Source: Maylandia zebra (lineage: Eukaryota > Chordata > Actinopteri > Cichliformes > Cichlidae). Taken from it: a stretch of 64,000 nt of DNA. The notes beneath the pieces were generated by a model that was not told where the DNA came from, ran no database searches, and worked only from the letters and a program-made list of their open reading frames with translations. Below, in pieces: positions 16,991 through 31,000 of the stretch (positions within the stretch are counted from its first letter, which is position 1; every line of letters starts with the position of its first letter). The position numbers and the translations under genes were made by a program. The stretch covers positions 6,606,454-6,670,453 of the forward strand of contig NC_135167.1 of NCBI RefSeq assembly GCF_041146795.1, read 5' to 3'.

Positions 16991-18834
16991 TAATTAATAA
17001 TCCTTTGCTAACTCATCAGACAAGTTCGTATTACAAACAAAAATAGTATATTTAATGTATTTACAATAAACATACAATCATGTAATTTCCAAGAAATATA
17101 CAGAACTAAAGCTTTTAAATATAAATTTATCAGAAAAAAATTGAAAACAAATACCAAGAAGCAACAGAGCATATCTAAAAAATCTTTGAAAATATAGGTG
17201 ATATATTCTTATTTCATTACCCTTTTCTTTTGCAAAGGTCCCTTACAAAGAATCCTACAATTCTCATTTTGACTACCACCAACAGCATAAGCAGACATGT
17301 CATTTTAAAGCCGTCACTGTTAGCATAATGTTTCTCTCAAATCAAAGGCAACATGCTGCCTAAAGGCTCAAAACAAAGGATTATCAATCCGTATATGAAG
17401 AGTTGTCTTCCAAAATGTCAAAAAAAAAATTCCAAAATACATAATAGCAACAAAAATTTTAAACAAATTATATCTTCTTTTTTTTTTAAACAGGAAACCT
17501 ATTTATTGTTGGCGAAATGTGTCTTTAACCACCATAGATAATAATAATTTTTCTTTGCAGATGTCATATTTTGGTAGTGAACTCTTCATAGGTCAATACT
17601 CCTGCCACTAAAAGTCCTTTATAAAAGTCAAACTGTTGTTACCACACGGCAAGGCCATCAAAAGAGATGAATGAAAATAATAGGATGAAAAAAAACATTT
17701 AAGCTTTAAAGTTATTTTCCATCACAAGGCAAAACGTCTTGAGCACATTGAGGTGCTAAAAGAAAACAGTCCTGTTGCCACAGGTCAATGCAAGGTCAAG
17801 CAAATGCTGCTGCCCTTGCACTTGTCGGACAGACCTAAAATATGTTGTTTTCTTCTTTGCAAGTGTTGAATGTTACAGTGCACAGGTTGATATGGCACAA
17901 CATGAGCTCCGATCATAAAGTCTTAGAGTAGAGCTTCGCATCCAGGCACAGTTGCAGGACCGCTATCAGTGAAGTTTGGCTGATCTTCTACAGTCAGCCT
18001 CATCTACTGTACAAATTCAGACTACAGCTCAACATCGGTGCCACAGTAATAAAAACAATACGTTCAAGCAAAGTATTGTTTTCAATTGTACCAAAGCAAC
18101 AGTATCAGCTTTGTCACTGATGGAAAGAGAATTCAATCTAAATTCGACAATACCTTCACTAGTAGAAAACTTCTACATATTAACAGTTATTACATCCTAA
18201 GTGTTACTGTTTTCTAGACCAATGTACAATATTCTATAGGCAATATATTTTTGGGACACTTTAGGATGATGTGGTGAAAGTAAGTTGAGGGATATCACAA
18301 AAAGGCTACATACAACCGGAGGATCTGCTTTGAGCTCCAGCGTGTTCAGACAAAGTTCTCTGCAGGACGTCACAGAACACTTCTATGGTGTCACTTCGGC
18401 ACTTTTATGGCACTATTATGTACAGAGGAGTCAACACTAGACACACTGGGGTGCTATAAATATCAAAGACAGCGCCACCTGTTTGGGATTGCTGACGAGG
18501 AGATGGTGGCCAGAAGGTGCCCCACCCTGTTTCTTTTGAATTATTTGTACAGCTCAGCATTATCCCAAATATCCCGTTTGGAGCCAATATTTCCATCGTC
18601 GTTAGATTTTGAGCTTGAAAACAGGCACTGACTAATCAGTGCCGAAAAGTTCTCTCACTATATATATAAAAAAAATCTCAACTTGTTTATAGTCTATTCT
18701 AAGAAAATCCACAAAGACAATGATGGGATGTGGTTTAGCGTGTCTCTGTGGTCAACATAGGTTCATAAAGCACTGATCTGTTGTTTTATTTTCCCACTGT
18801 GATTTTAGGATTTTTGAAGCTATAGCAGCATCAA
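16991..18834. other. AT-rich non-coding stretch, nothing recognised
   Basis: No exon, RNA gene or clear repeat was seen. The short open frames are unremarkable for AT-rich intergenic DNA. Confidence 0.4.
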
Positions 18835-19024
18835 TGTAGAGTTTAAATCTTATTCTTTTGGTTAATTATTTATGAAACTCAATATATTGCAGACCTACAA
18901 GTAATGCGCATCCAAAATAAAAGTATTTATTAGTGTAGAGTTTATATGTAGAGTTTAAATCTTGTTCTTTTGGTTCATTGCATATGAAACTTAAAATGCT
19001 GTAGACCTACAAGTAATGTGCATG
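18835..19024. repeat. Imperfect tandem duplication, period 112 bp
   Basis: The blocks TGTAGAGTTTAAATCTT, CTTTTGGTT and GACCTACAAGTAATG recur in the same order with a constant offset of 112 bp (first copy 18835-18912, second 18947-19024). About ten mismatches separate the copies, so the duplication is not recent. Confidence 0.85.
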
Positions 19025-19095
19025 TATTTACTCTTAATAAATGACTCTTGAGACACTGGTGGTGGCAAAAAGAATTTGTGAACCTTTTCAAAGCT

Positions 19096-19640
19096 AGCTT
19101 AAAGGAACAGTTTGAAATTTTGGGAAACAAGCTAAACATACAGATTTTCTTATGTGAATCTATAACCAGTAGTTAGCTTAATTTAGCACAAACAGATAAA
19201 GCAGAGCAGCTAACTGGGCTATGATGACATAATCTACTGACCAGCACCTTTAAAGATAACCTATTAACATTTTTGTTTCATATATGCAACAACTAAGGCA
19301 TAAAACTAACAAGTTCTAATTTCATGGGCATTTTTTTTGGTTGATTTCCAGGCCCAAACCTGAGAAAATAAACCCCAATTTTGACATTTCAGTTTCTGTA
19401 TACAAAGTATACAAAGACAATGTAGGTCTAACATGTTAGTATAATAAGATGACTTGACTAGACTGATTGTTTCGATGTTTGGACTGAGCCTGGTACTCAG
19501 TTTTATAAAAAAGCCAAGCTAACTGACAGCTAGCTCTACCTTTGTACTTACTGTACAGCTGGCCAGAGTATTATCAACCCTGTCTTTCTAACTCTGGCTA
19601 GGAAAAGAATTTCCCAAAAGCGTATTTCCCAAAGCCTCAA
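19096..19640. mobile_element. Degenerate palindromic MITE-like fish repeat
   Basis: The left end TTAAAGGAACAGTTTGAAAT with TTTTGGGAAA and the right end TATTTCCCAAAG are roughly inverted. The interior has the GTTAGCTTAATTTAGCACAAA and GCCAAGCTAACTGACAGCTA blocks typical of a widespread teleost non-autonomous element. No transposase is present. A fragment of the same left end is at 56405-56440. The class is uncertain. Confidence 0.55.
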
Positions 19641-19659
19641 AGGGTATATGCATTTTAAA

Positions 19660-21711
19660 AATGAAACGTATTGTGATGATTGCTCTCTGGATTTTTGATG
19701 CAAAACATATTAAATACTTACAGAGTAAGCCAGAAGAAAAACACTATATATAAAGTGGATATGTCAAAAATCTGAATCCAGCTGAATTCTTTAACAAAAA
19801 GCTGTATTGTATCTGCATGTAGACAATCACTTCAGTGTGAGTGATTGTGACAGCTGAGGTTTGATTTAAAAGAAGAAGAAAAAAAGTCATCATCACAATG
19901 CAGTATGCATTATAAAGCTGTTCCATGGTCAAAAATAGAATTTGGAGGCCATTCGAGTTAAATGTATATTTAACCATTACAATGGCCAACAAACCACAGA
20001 GTCTGTGCAATATAGTGACATCATTCTGAACATATTTTATTTTTATGTGCATGCATTACCAGCATGCTTTTTAATGAACTCATTCTGGCTGGACACTGTG
20101 CGTCATGCTATGCTGTGTCTGTTGACAGCTAGCCACTACAATCAACAGTCTCAATACAATGACTTGGTATTCCACATAAAGGCCTTCACACTCTCACTTT
20201 CACCCAGTGTGAGCTCACTAGTCATACTGGTGCTCTTGGTAAAAGCTTCCTTCCCCACAGCTGCCACCTGCTATGGCCCTCCTAAATAATGTACCTGGAG
20301 TGTCTTATTTGCAGTGTCTCCTGCTTGTTATATTTGTTGCTTTGTATTTCATGCATCAATGCTGTAAACGATGTCCCCAAGAGTGAAATTACATTACAAA
20401 CTCTTATTCTGCATCTGTTTGCAGTTGGCATGAGCATTGTTGAATCAGTGATTTAGGAAAGGTTACAGGTTCATTTACTGAATCTGATCATGTGCATCTC
20501 GTCTAAACATTAATGAAAAAGCCATCTTACTCTGTTCCTTTGAGTCAGGCTATTATTTAAACTTTAACAGTTAAGCTTTTATTCTGATTACCTGTCAGAA
20601 GCTGCATCTAATTTTCATAAATGTCAAGTAAAAAAAACAAAAAACTGAAACGTTTTGTGGCTCCGAAACTAAAATATAATCTCAGACTTTGGTCGAGTAT
20701 CAGTGCCAAAACTTCACATATTTCCAACAACTTTCTCGACTAAAGTAAACACTGAAAGCTATGATGAAAGAATTTGTTTCTTAATTCTCTGAAAAATGTT
20801 AGAAACCTCTTCCACATTTTAACCATTTCAAAGTGGGATAATCCATGTTTTGTGGAAAATGTGACCTGCAATAATTGGTGGCAGGAGCTAAATAAATAAA
20901 TCAGTTTTCTATATTGCTGTAAACTTCTGCACCTTTTGAACCATTTGATTCCTTTTTCATTGCTTGTTGTATGTCTGTTTGAGTCACTGCCGGGGGTTAA
21001 GGTTGAAGAAACGTACAGTAATTGTATACTGGCTTTGAAATGGGCCCTTTTCATAGCAGCCACACTGAAATGTTATTGCAGGGTAAAGACGGATGTGATT
21101 AATCACAACAATAGTGGCTCTGTTCCATACGTATACATGGGCAGAGGCTCTGGTATTGTGCATGCTCAATATCAAAATGACTGCAGTGAAAAGGGCTTGA
21201 TAACTGGTTTTGGATGGAGTCGAAACCTAATAAAGGCTTTACAACAAATGTGTTAAGAAGTCTCCTGTAGGGATCCCCAGATGCACTGCAGATGGACTGA
21301 AAATTGATTACTGTCACCCTTTTTGCATTTTCTGATATACCATACCTGAGAAATACTAAAGGAAAATAAACCATTTCATAAACTCTGGTATAGTAAATCC
21401 AAAACTTTGAACTAAACTTTCGTCAGCAGTAATCTATTGCATGTGATTTTTCCCCTCTTTCCTCGTCACTTTCTATTCCAACTTTGCAAAGAAAAAGTAA
21501 AAGCAATTTTCTTAAAGCCAGCTTAATTTCAGCTGACAAAAACGTGGGCGTGGCAAATTTGGGGAATCTTCTCTTTTTCAATATGTGTCATGTTTTGGAT
21601 GATAAGAAGACTGGAACTTTACTGAGGACATTTCTCTGAACTCAGAAACATCACGCTTCAGGTCTGTTGCACATTAATGGCTCCGGTTTGCAGCCCCAGT
21701 GCAGACCAGCA
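19660..21711. other. Downstream flank / probable 3' UTR of slco3a1
   Basis: No exon or named repeat was recognised. The first AATAAA on the minus strand after the slco3a1 stop is at 20578-20583, about 1.1 kb downstream. Short open frames here lack family features. Confidence 0.4.
20578..20583 (-). terminator. Candidate polyadenylation signal of slco3a1
   Basis: Minus-strand AATAAA, the nearest perfect hexamer found beyond the stop codon at 21712. It is based on the hexamer alone. Confidence 0.3.
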
Positions 21712-22088
21712 CTATAAAACAGACTCCATGTTGTCACATGTCTCACGGTCCTCCAGGTTGTATATGAATTTTGTCCTGTTGGTTGGGTTCTGCGTGATAT
21801 CTTTTCCCAAATTGTCCAGAGTCACGTTGGAGGCGAAGAGTTCGGTGGGCGTGAGGTACCCCTCGTTGTTTTTGATGTATTTCCTGTAGTTCTTTCTCAG
21901 ACACTGCCATGTGGTGGTGTACAGGAGGAAAGCTGATGACTTGAGAACGATGGCGATGCTGACATACAAATGCCTGTAGGCCACATTGTCGTACAGCATG
22001 CAGGCTCCCTTCTCGCCGCAGACGGAGCTCCAGAACAGACAGGTGGAGTCGATGCCCATGCCGAAGATCAGAGGGGGAGGGATGAAGC
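21712..22088 (-). CDS. slco3a1: slco3a1 coding exon 10 and stop
   Basis: Encodes residues 575-700: GFIPPPLIFGMGIDSTC, the last helix (LYVSIAIVLKSSAFLLYTTT), WQCLRKNYRKYIKNNEG and the C-terminus KFIYNLEDRE ... ESVL, then TAG. The terminal S-V-L is the PDZ-type tail also present in mammals. Confidence 0.95.
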
Positions 22089-25000
22089 CTGGAGCAGGTG
22101 GGGATTGCGGAGAGACAGCAGGTCACAAGGTCAAGAAGAACACCAGTTTGAGTTCATGTTCCTAATGTATCCAGGCAGACAGACTGATGAAGTTCATTTC
22201 AAGCAAGGTGAAAAATTGCCCTGACGTTTAAGTCACAGAGTAAAACTACAGACCAACAGCTGTTGCACAAACACAATACAGAGTGCCAATAGTAGTGAAG
22301 TGTTTCTTACCTATTAATCTTAGAAGCAGGAACAGAACACCAAGGGCGTAGGATTTAAGCTCTGGACTGACAGTTCTGAAAATTAAGAGAATACTTCAAC
22401 CCTTTAAGTACTGTGGTGGAAAACTGTTTTAATTGGTAGACCTATTGAGTTTTAAATTACATTATTTTGTACATATCTCTCTATCTTACCTATCTAGATT
22501 ACAAGCATGATGTATACACACACACACACACACACACACACAATGTGCATATAATGCCTTTAGTGTTATTTGTCATTATATATGAGTTAATATACACTTG
22601 CGTGTGTCTGTATTTGTCCGTATCACTGTCAGCTTGATAAATCAATCCTTTCCATTGAAGAACCACCGGTATTTTGAAATGTCGCCAGCTCCCTCTTGTG
22701 AGCAGTTGATGAATAGCAAGTGGGGGGGGACGTGCTCATACCTGATAAGGATGATGACAGAGGGTGTCTGGGCCATAGCTCCAATCATGCTGCACACACA
22801 TATAACACACAGGAAGGTGAGGAAGGCTTGCTGACAGCCTGGGCTGGGACACTTTCCTGGTAAAGCCACTGCTTCTTCGCTGTTGCTGGGTATACACGCA
22901 CAGTTGGTCAGGTTCTGACAAACAAAAAGAAATGAGGTGATAATGTAATAATGATATATCAAGTAAATCTGCAGTATTTATATTTATTGTGAGCCCTTCA
23001 GGCACCGGGGAGCAATGATTATCAGCAGTAATGTCCCAACTCACTGGTTTGGTACAGCCAGCGAAACAGGCTGAGAGGTAGGTGACTCCATTGGAGCCAC
23101 AGACAGGGCTCACCGATGCAGTGTAACAGTTACAGTTACTAATGCATGCTGACTCAGGCTGCTGCCAAGACTGCAACGTCCTATAGAGGAAGTCAAAGGT
23201 CACGTTAGGGATAATGCTGCATATGTACAATTTGAAAATCTAATGCAATTTTTCTGAAGGATTTTTTTAATTCTGGGATTTGTTTAATTTTTTGTTTGCA
23301 TGGACCTACAGTATATCCCTGTGGGGAAAAGTACTATACAGAACTAAAAGTTCCTGGAAAGACTCTTCATTCACATCAGTAAGTCATCACTCTTACTCAT
23401 TGCCGTAGGCCACTGTGACCCCAGCGACAGGTCCAGTGTCACAGCCTAGGAAGAGAAAAGAGACATAGCAGGCAGTGGACACCAGGTTGACCAGCATGGC
23501 CATGCGGACAGCACCCAGAGCTGACAGGTTCAATTTCTTAACCAGGAGTCCCCCGAGGAAGATTCCCAGACAGGCACAGGGGATGGCCGTCATACCTGGA
23601 GAGGGAAAAACAAGTAAATTCTATATTTATAGAGCAACATTCCTCATGATTTGACAGTAAAAAAAAACCATAAATAATTTCCTTTTATTGAGATAAGAGT
23701 GGGACCCCTCTAGGAGAGAAAGGAAACCTGCCTCACCATGGTAACCATGATGGTAAGTATTTTGCTAGAGTACTGTTAATGCTACAGAGCCCAATATCAT
23801 TGAGATGAGAGAATGTAAATGAATATCTTCATTTAAGTACTTTATTTCAATACAGTTTTAATGGAGTTAAGTGTTATTGTCTTATGCTACTTTCTACTTT
23901 TACTTCACTTATTTTAACACTTTAGTTATCTATTGTTTTCCAGTTTTCGAAGCATAAATCCACCATATTATTATCTTTAGTTACGACACATTTTTACTTT
24001 TGGTTATGTTACTACTCGCAAGTTTAGTCCTGAGTTTTGTTTAAAGAGATATTAAAAAGTTATTTAAAATTCTCAGTTTACCCCGCTCATCAATCCTGGC
24101 AAGGTTTTCTGACATCAGCCTATTGCAAAACAATAAAGTCAAACTCTTGGCAGCACAGCTTTACAAGCCTTTTTCCTCTGCTTTACAATGTGTTCCCACT
24201 CAGTGATAATTATGTAGCTGTGTTGATGCTTAAAACCTCTTGGGTGTACTCTTTCTCCCACACAAGAAATTGTGATGGAATCTACGAATGTGAGCTGTAA
24301 GCAGAACCGATAATGGCCCTGGTATCAATAAATTCTTATCAATATCCATCCCTACTGCCTACCTAGCAGCTGATTAGCTGAGGATGTTGTAAGGTTGAAT
24401 TGCTGCTCTAAGTATTTGCCCAGAAAGGCAGCAAAGCCAGCAACCACAGCGATCTCCATGCAGGCTGCCAGCGTGATGCAGCTGAACACTGGATTGGAGA
24501 GAAGGTGCCTGGTAACCCGGGGGATCACTGGGTCAAAGGAGAAGAAAATTAAGTAAAAAGTAGAAAGGATGAAGAAGGATTGAGAGAAAAGAGCAGAAGC
24601 ATGCGTATGAATTTAAATATTCCATTAAACAATCTTGTCACTTATTAAACCCCCTCCACTCTTCTCTTGACTTCCTCACCTCTCAGATGCTGACAGACTG
24701 AGAGTCCGCTGTTTATATCAAAGCCATGAATGGCTCCATTGGGTTTAGAGCCCTGGAACTCCAGGCTCAGGGAAGAAGGCAGCATGGCCTGCTCACTCTC
24801 AGCTCCACTGTCCATGTCCTGCTCATCCAGCGCCTGGGGGAAACCGAACATGAAGAGGGCGGACAGGAAGAGTAAGGCACCACACAGGAGGAAGCCGCCC
24901 CACCACGCCCCGATCCAGCGAGGGTCATCTGGGGTGATGTCCAGCTTACCTTGGTTGGAGGGTAAGAAAATTCACAGCAGTCATAGAGGGAAGGATGAGT

Positions 25001-28000
25001 ATTGGTGTACTAGTAGAGGTCACAATAAAATTACCTCTGTTTCAGTGTGGTATAATTTTGCAATATTTTTAACCATTTATTTCCCAACTTACTGGTATCA
25101 ATGAAAACAGCATCAACATAAACTTTGGTACAGACAGATCCTAAGATGAAGCCACAAGCTGGGCCGAACACTAAAGTTGAAAATAGGATACCTGCAAGAC
25201 AAAACAAAGGTATAGAACAACAAGTCTGTCAGAAAATGACAGTATGCAGCAAAACCCCAAAAAACAAAAAACACCAACACATTTCAGTGTTTGCACCATA
25301 AAATGACCCAAGCCAAGAGGACACATGCATTTCACTTCATTGTTCAGCAGAGGGCAGCCTTGCATCAAGCTGTTTATTACCAGCACCTTCTATTCTATTA
25401 GATATGATGCTTCCTATTATAAAGTATACTTGTTAATTGCACTTTGTGATTAGGAATCAAAGGTATGTTGGTTAAAGATTAAAGATTAAGTATGAAATCC
25501 ATGATCCAAGAGATTTTATAATTTCATCCGAAGTCTTCCAGCGACAGATTTATTCACCATCACTGTAATATGCAGCCCATAGGTTGCACAGTGTAATTGA
25601 TCCAAGGCTAGATTATCCAGCAGCATCATAAATAATCAAGCAGGAAATGGGTTCTTACTGTAAGAGCAGTGGGGAGTGACTGATGCACTTTCTGATTGAC
25701 ATTCCCCTGAATGTAAAAAGCGGCCCGCTTTTGGCACAGAGGCTGAGAGCTCTCTATAAAGCATCACACTGTGCTGGACTGTTTGTGTGTGTCTGTGTGT
25801 TTGTGTGTGTGACACTTAATCTGTTACCCATGCTGGTGGTAAGTGGAACAATAGGAGTGAGTTCCAGTAGCCTGACTGCTAATAATGGATCCCAAAGCAG
25901 AGGAAGCGCTGCTCACTCCTGACAGGATGAGAGGGCCAGTCAATTTCTCTGTAGGCGATTTAATGATTACTCCTCTGGACATCACCAGTTATTGTTTGTG
26001 AGAACAGAGTAGTATTATAGGCTCATATTTAGAGGTATAAGTGCAAATAATAAAAAATATAGATCAATCACAAGAAAATAAGAAAGCATTTATTACAGTT
26101 TCAAGTCTATAAGATTGGGATCAGAGGTTCCAGATCAAACTAGGGTCTGGTATTTCCTTTGCTTATGAAGTGTATAATGTTATCGTCATGCTAAGGTGTA
26201 AATTCAGGCCTTCAGAGTAAAGGATGTGGATGCTTATTAGTCTGGCAAGATACTACATCAAACTTTCCTCACGGGACCTGCAAAAAAGTCTTGCAACTGT
26301 TGTCATTAAAGTGCATGCACCTGCAATCAGAAAGAGCACAAATTTAACCCACGTAGCAGGCATACTAAAGAAAGTCTGTTCTGTCCATAGTTTGGAAACT
26401 AGTTTGCCAGCGTTGGACATCAAGGTAAGGACTGGGCTCTCTGGAATTATGTGCTCTGCACAGACCAGTCAAATGGCTACAAAAGCAGTATGCTTGTTGC
26501 AGAACAAAGACAGCTTGGTGATTAAATGCAATCACTGATTAATCTGAATTCTGGAGATTTCTTAACGGTGAAGCCATGAGTCTGAACTAGCCTGAACCAG
26601 GCCGAGCCAGGATAATGACGCCAAGTGCAGTAACAAATCTACCAAAACAAAGGCCCAAATCTGAATCTCAAGAGAACACCCTTGAAAAACCACAAACATC
26701 TTGCAGTGAAGGAATTTCATTATAAATAAAGCACCTGGAGGTTACTGTTGCTGTGATTTGGCACTATATAAATAATTGAACTGAATTTTATAAGAAATGA
26801 GAGTTCACAAAGCCGATTTCAGAGAATTGTGCAAAGGTATGCAAACACAGCTTCAGTTTTAAGAGGTGCAATACTAGGATCTGAGGCCTTCTTTTAACTC
26901 AATTTACTTTTTCTACGACACTTTTACACACTGTAATTTCACTTTTTTTCCCCTTGTGGTGTTGTTCAGCTCCATTTGTAAAACAGTTCAATCATTCTTG
27001 AAACTTTTGGCACTGTTTCAAAGAAAATCAAATGTCTCCCTGCCCACTAATGTCAAAAAGACAATTTCAAATATAAATTTTGTTTTTATCTTTGCATAAT
27101 TGTTTATGAAGAGAGACAGGCTATCGTGTGCTTACTGATTCTGGCGAGGAGTCAGTCTTGCCAGCTCTAACTTTCCCTGTGTGCTATTTTTATTTGACCA
27201 GAGCCATTGATACCGCCGGGGCTTAAGTCAGGTAATAGAGGAGGTCAGGGGTAAGAGCAGGGCCTGCTCAACAAGCAACCAAATAATGACCTCCGATATC
27301 CTCTTCTGCCTTCCTCTGGGTTCCAATCACAGACACACAAAGGGCAATTAATCTATAATGTATGTGATGTAGTGAGGCTGGCAAACACACACAAACATGG
27401 CAGTGAACCAGCAGAAAATATTGGGCCCCTGCCAATCTGATCTACAGTACACCAACGCTCAATACTTTGAAAACTAGTGTGGGTACAAAAACCTCAGTGT
27501 TTCCAGTTACATGAGACAAAGAGCCGGAGAGTGGTCGTCAAAGTGAAAGTGCTGATGACAATAGCAGCAATAAGCATGAAGACAGAGATGTGTGATGCCA
27601 GTCTGCTGTCTGAACTCAACAGTTGGTACTTCCGAGACCATATCCATGGAGACATGACTGAAAACCCAGTGAAAGAATGAGGAGTAGTACTGAAGCAATA
27701 ATAAACATAGCAACCTTTACCTTACAGTATATCATTCACTACTGTTTAGTCATCTGCTCTATTCCCATGTTATTTATTTGACTCACATCCGATAGCAAGT
27801 GGACTTTACTACAGAAAGACTAAATGATCTTTATGTGGAATCATTTGTGGGATTTTACATTTATATAACAAATATATGCATATATATTGCAATTTATTTT
27901 GTACTTTTAGACTAGTAGAGCAGCATTGCACAATTCATGTTTCAAACCCAATCTTAAACCAGCTGATCCGACATGGTTTTTCCCCCTTGTAATTTACACT

Positions 28001-31000
28001 GAGTTGCTGCAATGCAATATGTGAACTACTAGAAAAATCAGCAGTTGCCAGACTTATGTTCCTCCGCAGATATTGATGATGTGCACACATTTTTAACTAC
28101 ACTCTTAAAAATAATTATTCTTCTGACATACAGTAGATTAACTTTCACAGGATTGGTATAAGTTCTGATTGCTCATTATAGATGGAATGTAAATCTTTCA
28201 TGACTTATTGACTTTGCAGTAATTGTAGAGGGATGGAAGATGCTCTTAGTATCTGCAGTGTACCTGCAAGCATCAAAGCACTGATAGCTTTGGAACGGGA
28301 GCGGAAAGTGAGGTACAGGAAGACTGTCGCCACTATAAAGTGGGGCTCTTTGAGAGCAATCATACTAATATATGTATATATATTATAGTGTTTTCATACA
28401 CTTAAAACAGAATATTTGTCAGGGATTCCTTTCCAAATATAGCCCACACAAATAATAAATATAACCTTACACTAAAATGTCTCAGTCCCTTCTAATTTAC
28501 ACTGGCTACAGTGTCCTATGGTGACAACCTTAATTTACTTCTATTGTTTGACGTAAAGCTGTTGTTCCTTCCTTCTGAACACCACCTGCTGAGATGAGCT
28601 AGACGTGAAGCTAAAGGTAATACAAACCTGATGGCCAATACTAACAGAATGTCAATTTATTATCTACAGTACACTTATTTATTTTACATAGAGCTGTAAC
28701 TTTGTGTCACATAAATGAAGATGACCATCCTGGCAATAGAGGCACTCCACTTAAGTCAAGCTTTTGCAGAACAACAACCTCCTTAGTGGAGACCATGAAT
28801 ACTCAGCAAGAGGTACCATTTTCATTTATCACAAGTCTGCAATATGGCACCACTGAACACAGGTTTGTGTTTAAAATATTGAGATAAATATTAGAATTAA
28901 TAGTAAATTATTCAATTAGTATAACTATATTGTATACATATACCAAATTAGGTACGTTTTTCTTTCAGTTGTTCTTTAAAAACAACCACATGCACTGTTA
29001 ACTATGGGACCTTATACAGACAACTGTGTGCCTTTCCAACACATATCAATCAACTATATTTACCACAGATGGACTCTAGAGTTTTATTTTTTTAAAGAAA
29101 TTTGCAAGAATTTCAAGCAAACTCTATTTACATTGTCATCATGGGATATTGTGTGTAGAATTTTGATGTTTAAAATGAATTGAATCCATTACACACAGAT
29201 ATAATAGCCTTAAGTGGACTATAACAGCCTTAAAAGTATCACAATTCTTAAACAGAGCAGGTTTCATATTTGCCACAGTTTAGGTTTTCACCAGACAATC
29301 GAGTCCAGATCTCCATATTATTTTGACACACGCCATATCAGTCCTTTTTATTTTTCACATTTTGTTATTTGTGTAATTTAGTCAGTGATCAGTTACATTA
29401 AAAAACTGCAATCTACTGGGGTGAGATTGATCAATAAGCACGTAACCATGGATATGACAACATATGGCACAAGTAGCTGATACATTTAAAATCATGCATG
29501 TAGATGGAAGCAGCAGTAAAAGCAGTACTAAACCGATTTAAATATAGATATGTAGCTTTTTGGGGGGACAGTAATGTAAGTAAATACAGATTATAGTTCT
29601 TTTTTAATCCTGTAACCCTTGTGCAAAAAACAAAGAAAAAAGTGATAAAAAATTATACTCAACCTCATGGTAGGTCTAGCTCCATATTGTGCCTTTTGTG
29701 CCTAGCAGTAATGAATGCAGCAGATGCAAGGTCATACTGTGTTAGACAAGGCTCTTCTACCTGGTCACACTGCCAGCGCATGAATAATTTCACACTCAGG
29801 CTCACATTATGGCACAGTTCAATCGCTGGCACTTTGTATCTTGGCCAAGGTGCTCTTAAAAGGTGCTCATATAAAACAACCTGTGCCGATCTGAGCGGAC
29901 AGTGTGTGCTGAGTCAGCGCCCATTCCCTTCCTCTGCTGTCCTACAGTGGAGGAGTAATAACTCCAGTGGAATAAAAACATTTTTGCTGCAGTGGACTCT
30001 AAACTTGCAGCCTCACACTGCTTCATTACACACATTAAAGCGATGAATAGAGGCTAAGATAAGAGAAGCTGACCCTGCAGCTATAGAGCTGGACTCCATG
30101 CTCCTCCTAGGCTGCTCTTTTACTGTACTTTCATTTATTGTTCTGTACGGTGCTTTAAAGCAATGTGCTGTAATTTGTTGTATTTTTGTCACCAATACAA
30201 CCAATGCAATTCTCTGCTGCATGCTTGTAATATTCCTGTAGTCCAGCTTACTCTGAGTTGCTTGTACATTCGCTTGATATTCAGAAAGCGTAATCAAGAT
30301 TGTTGGTTTGTCTGAATATTTGCAATCTTCTCTTGACCTGATGTTAAGAAATCCATGATGATCATCATGGATCAAGTGCGCTGAGGGCTTACAATCAACA
30401 GCCAAGTACTTAAATGGTTAGTTCACAAAATAGTAGTATCAAGGTCACTATGATCATCTTATATATACCGTCCTGTTATGTGGATAATACTAGTTCAGTT
30501 GTACAAACCTACAGCTGGGACTGATGATAATGTAGTGAGTTGTAGAACAATTGAGTCATAAACCACAATGCTGCACAAAGTAACATTTTGACCTAAGTGT
30601 GCTGGCTAAAGTACGGGATTATCACAATTTATCCTGAGGTCCAGATGAATAAATGCTCCAAATCCGAATTTTGCTCAGACATTTTATTAAAACTCACAAA
30701 TGGCATGACTCAAAAAAGTCAGAGGATCACCAAAATCAGTAGAATATTTTTTCTCTGGGAACGTTTGTACAAAACTTCATAGTAAGTCTTCAGAGATACA
30801 GTATTTCAGTGTGGATCTAAAGTGGTAAGCTAACTCCATCCTTCTACTGTGGCCTAAAATGAGTAATAATGGTCATAGCATTGAATTTTAACTTGAAAAA
30901 TAAAATGCGAATGCATAGAAACTAAATAAAGCAGGAGGGTCTTTGGCTAGCTTTGTAACTCACAGTGGGTTTTTTTTTAAAGATTTCATTATGGACGCAG

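Noticed and set aside
21743-22126. 127-codon alternative minus-strand frame
   Set aside because: Overlaps slco3a1 exon 10 in the wrong frame.
29621-30046. 141-codon gene nested in slco3a1 intron 2
   Set aside because: No family features and low-complexity start; consistent with chance.
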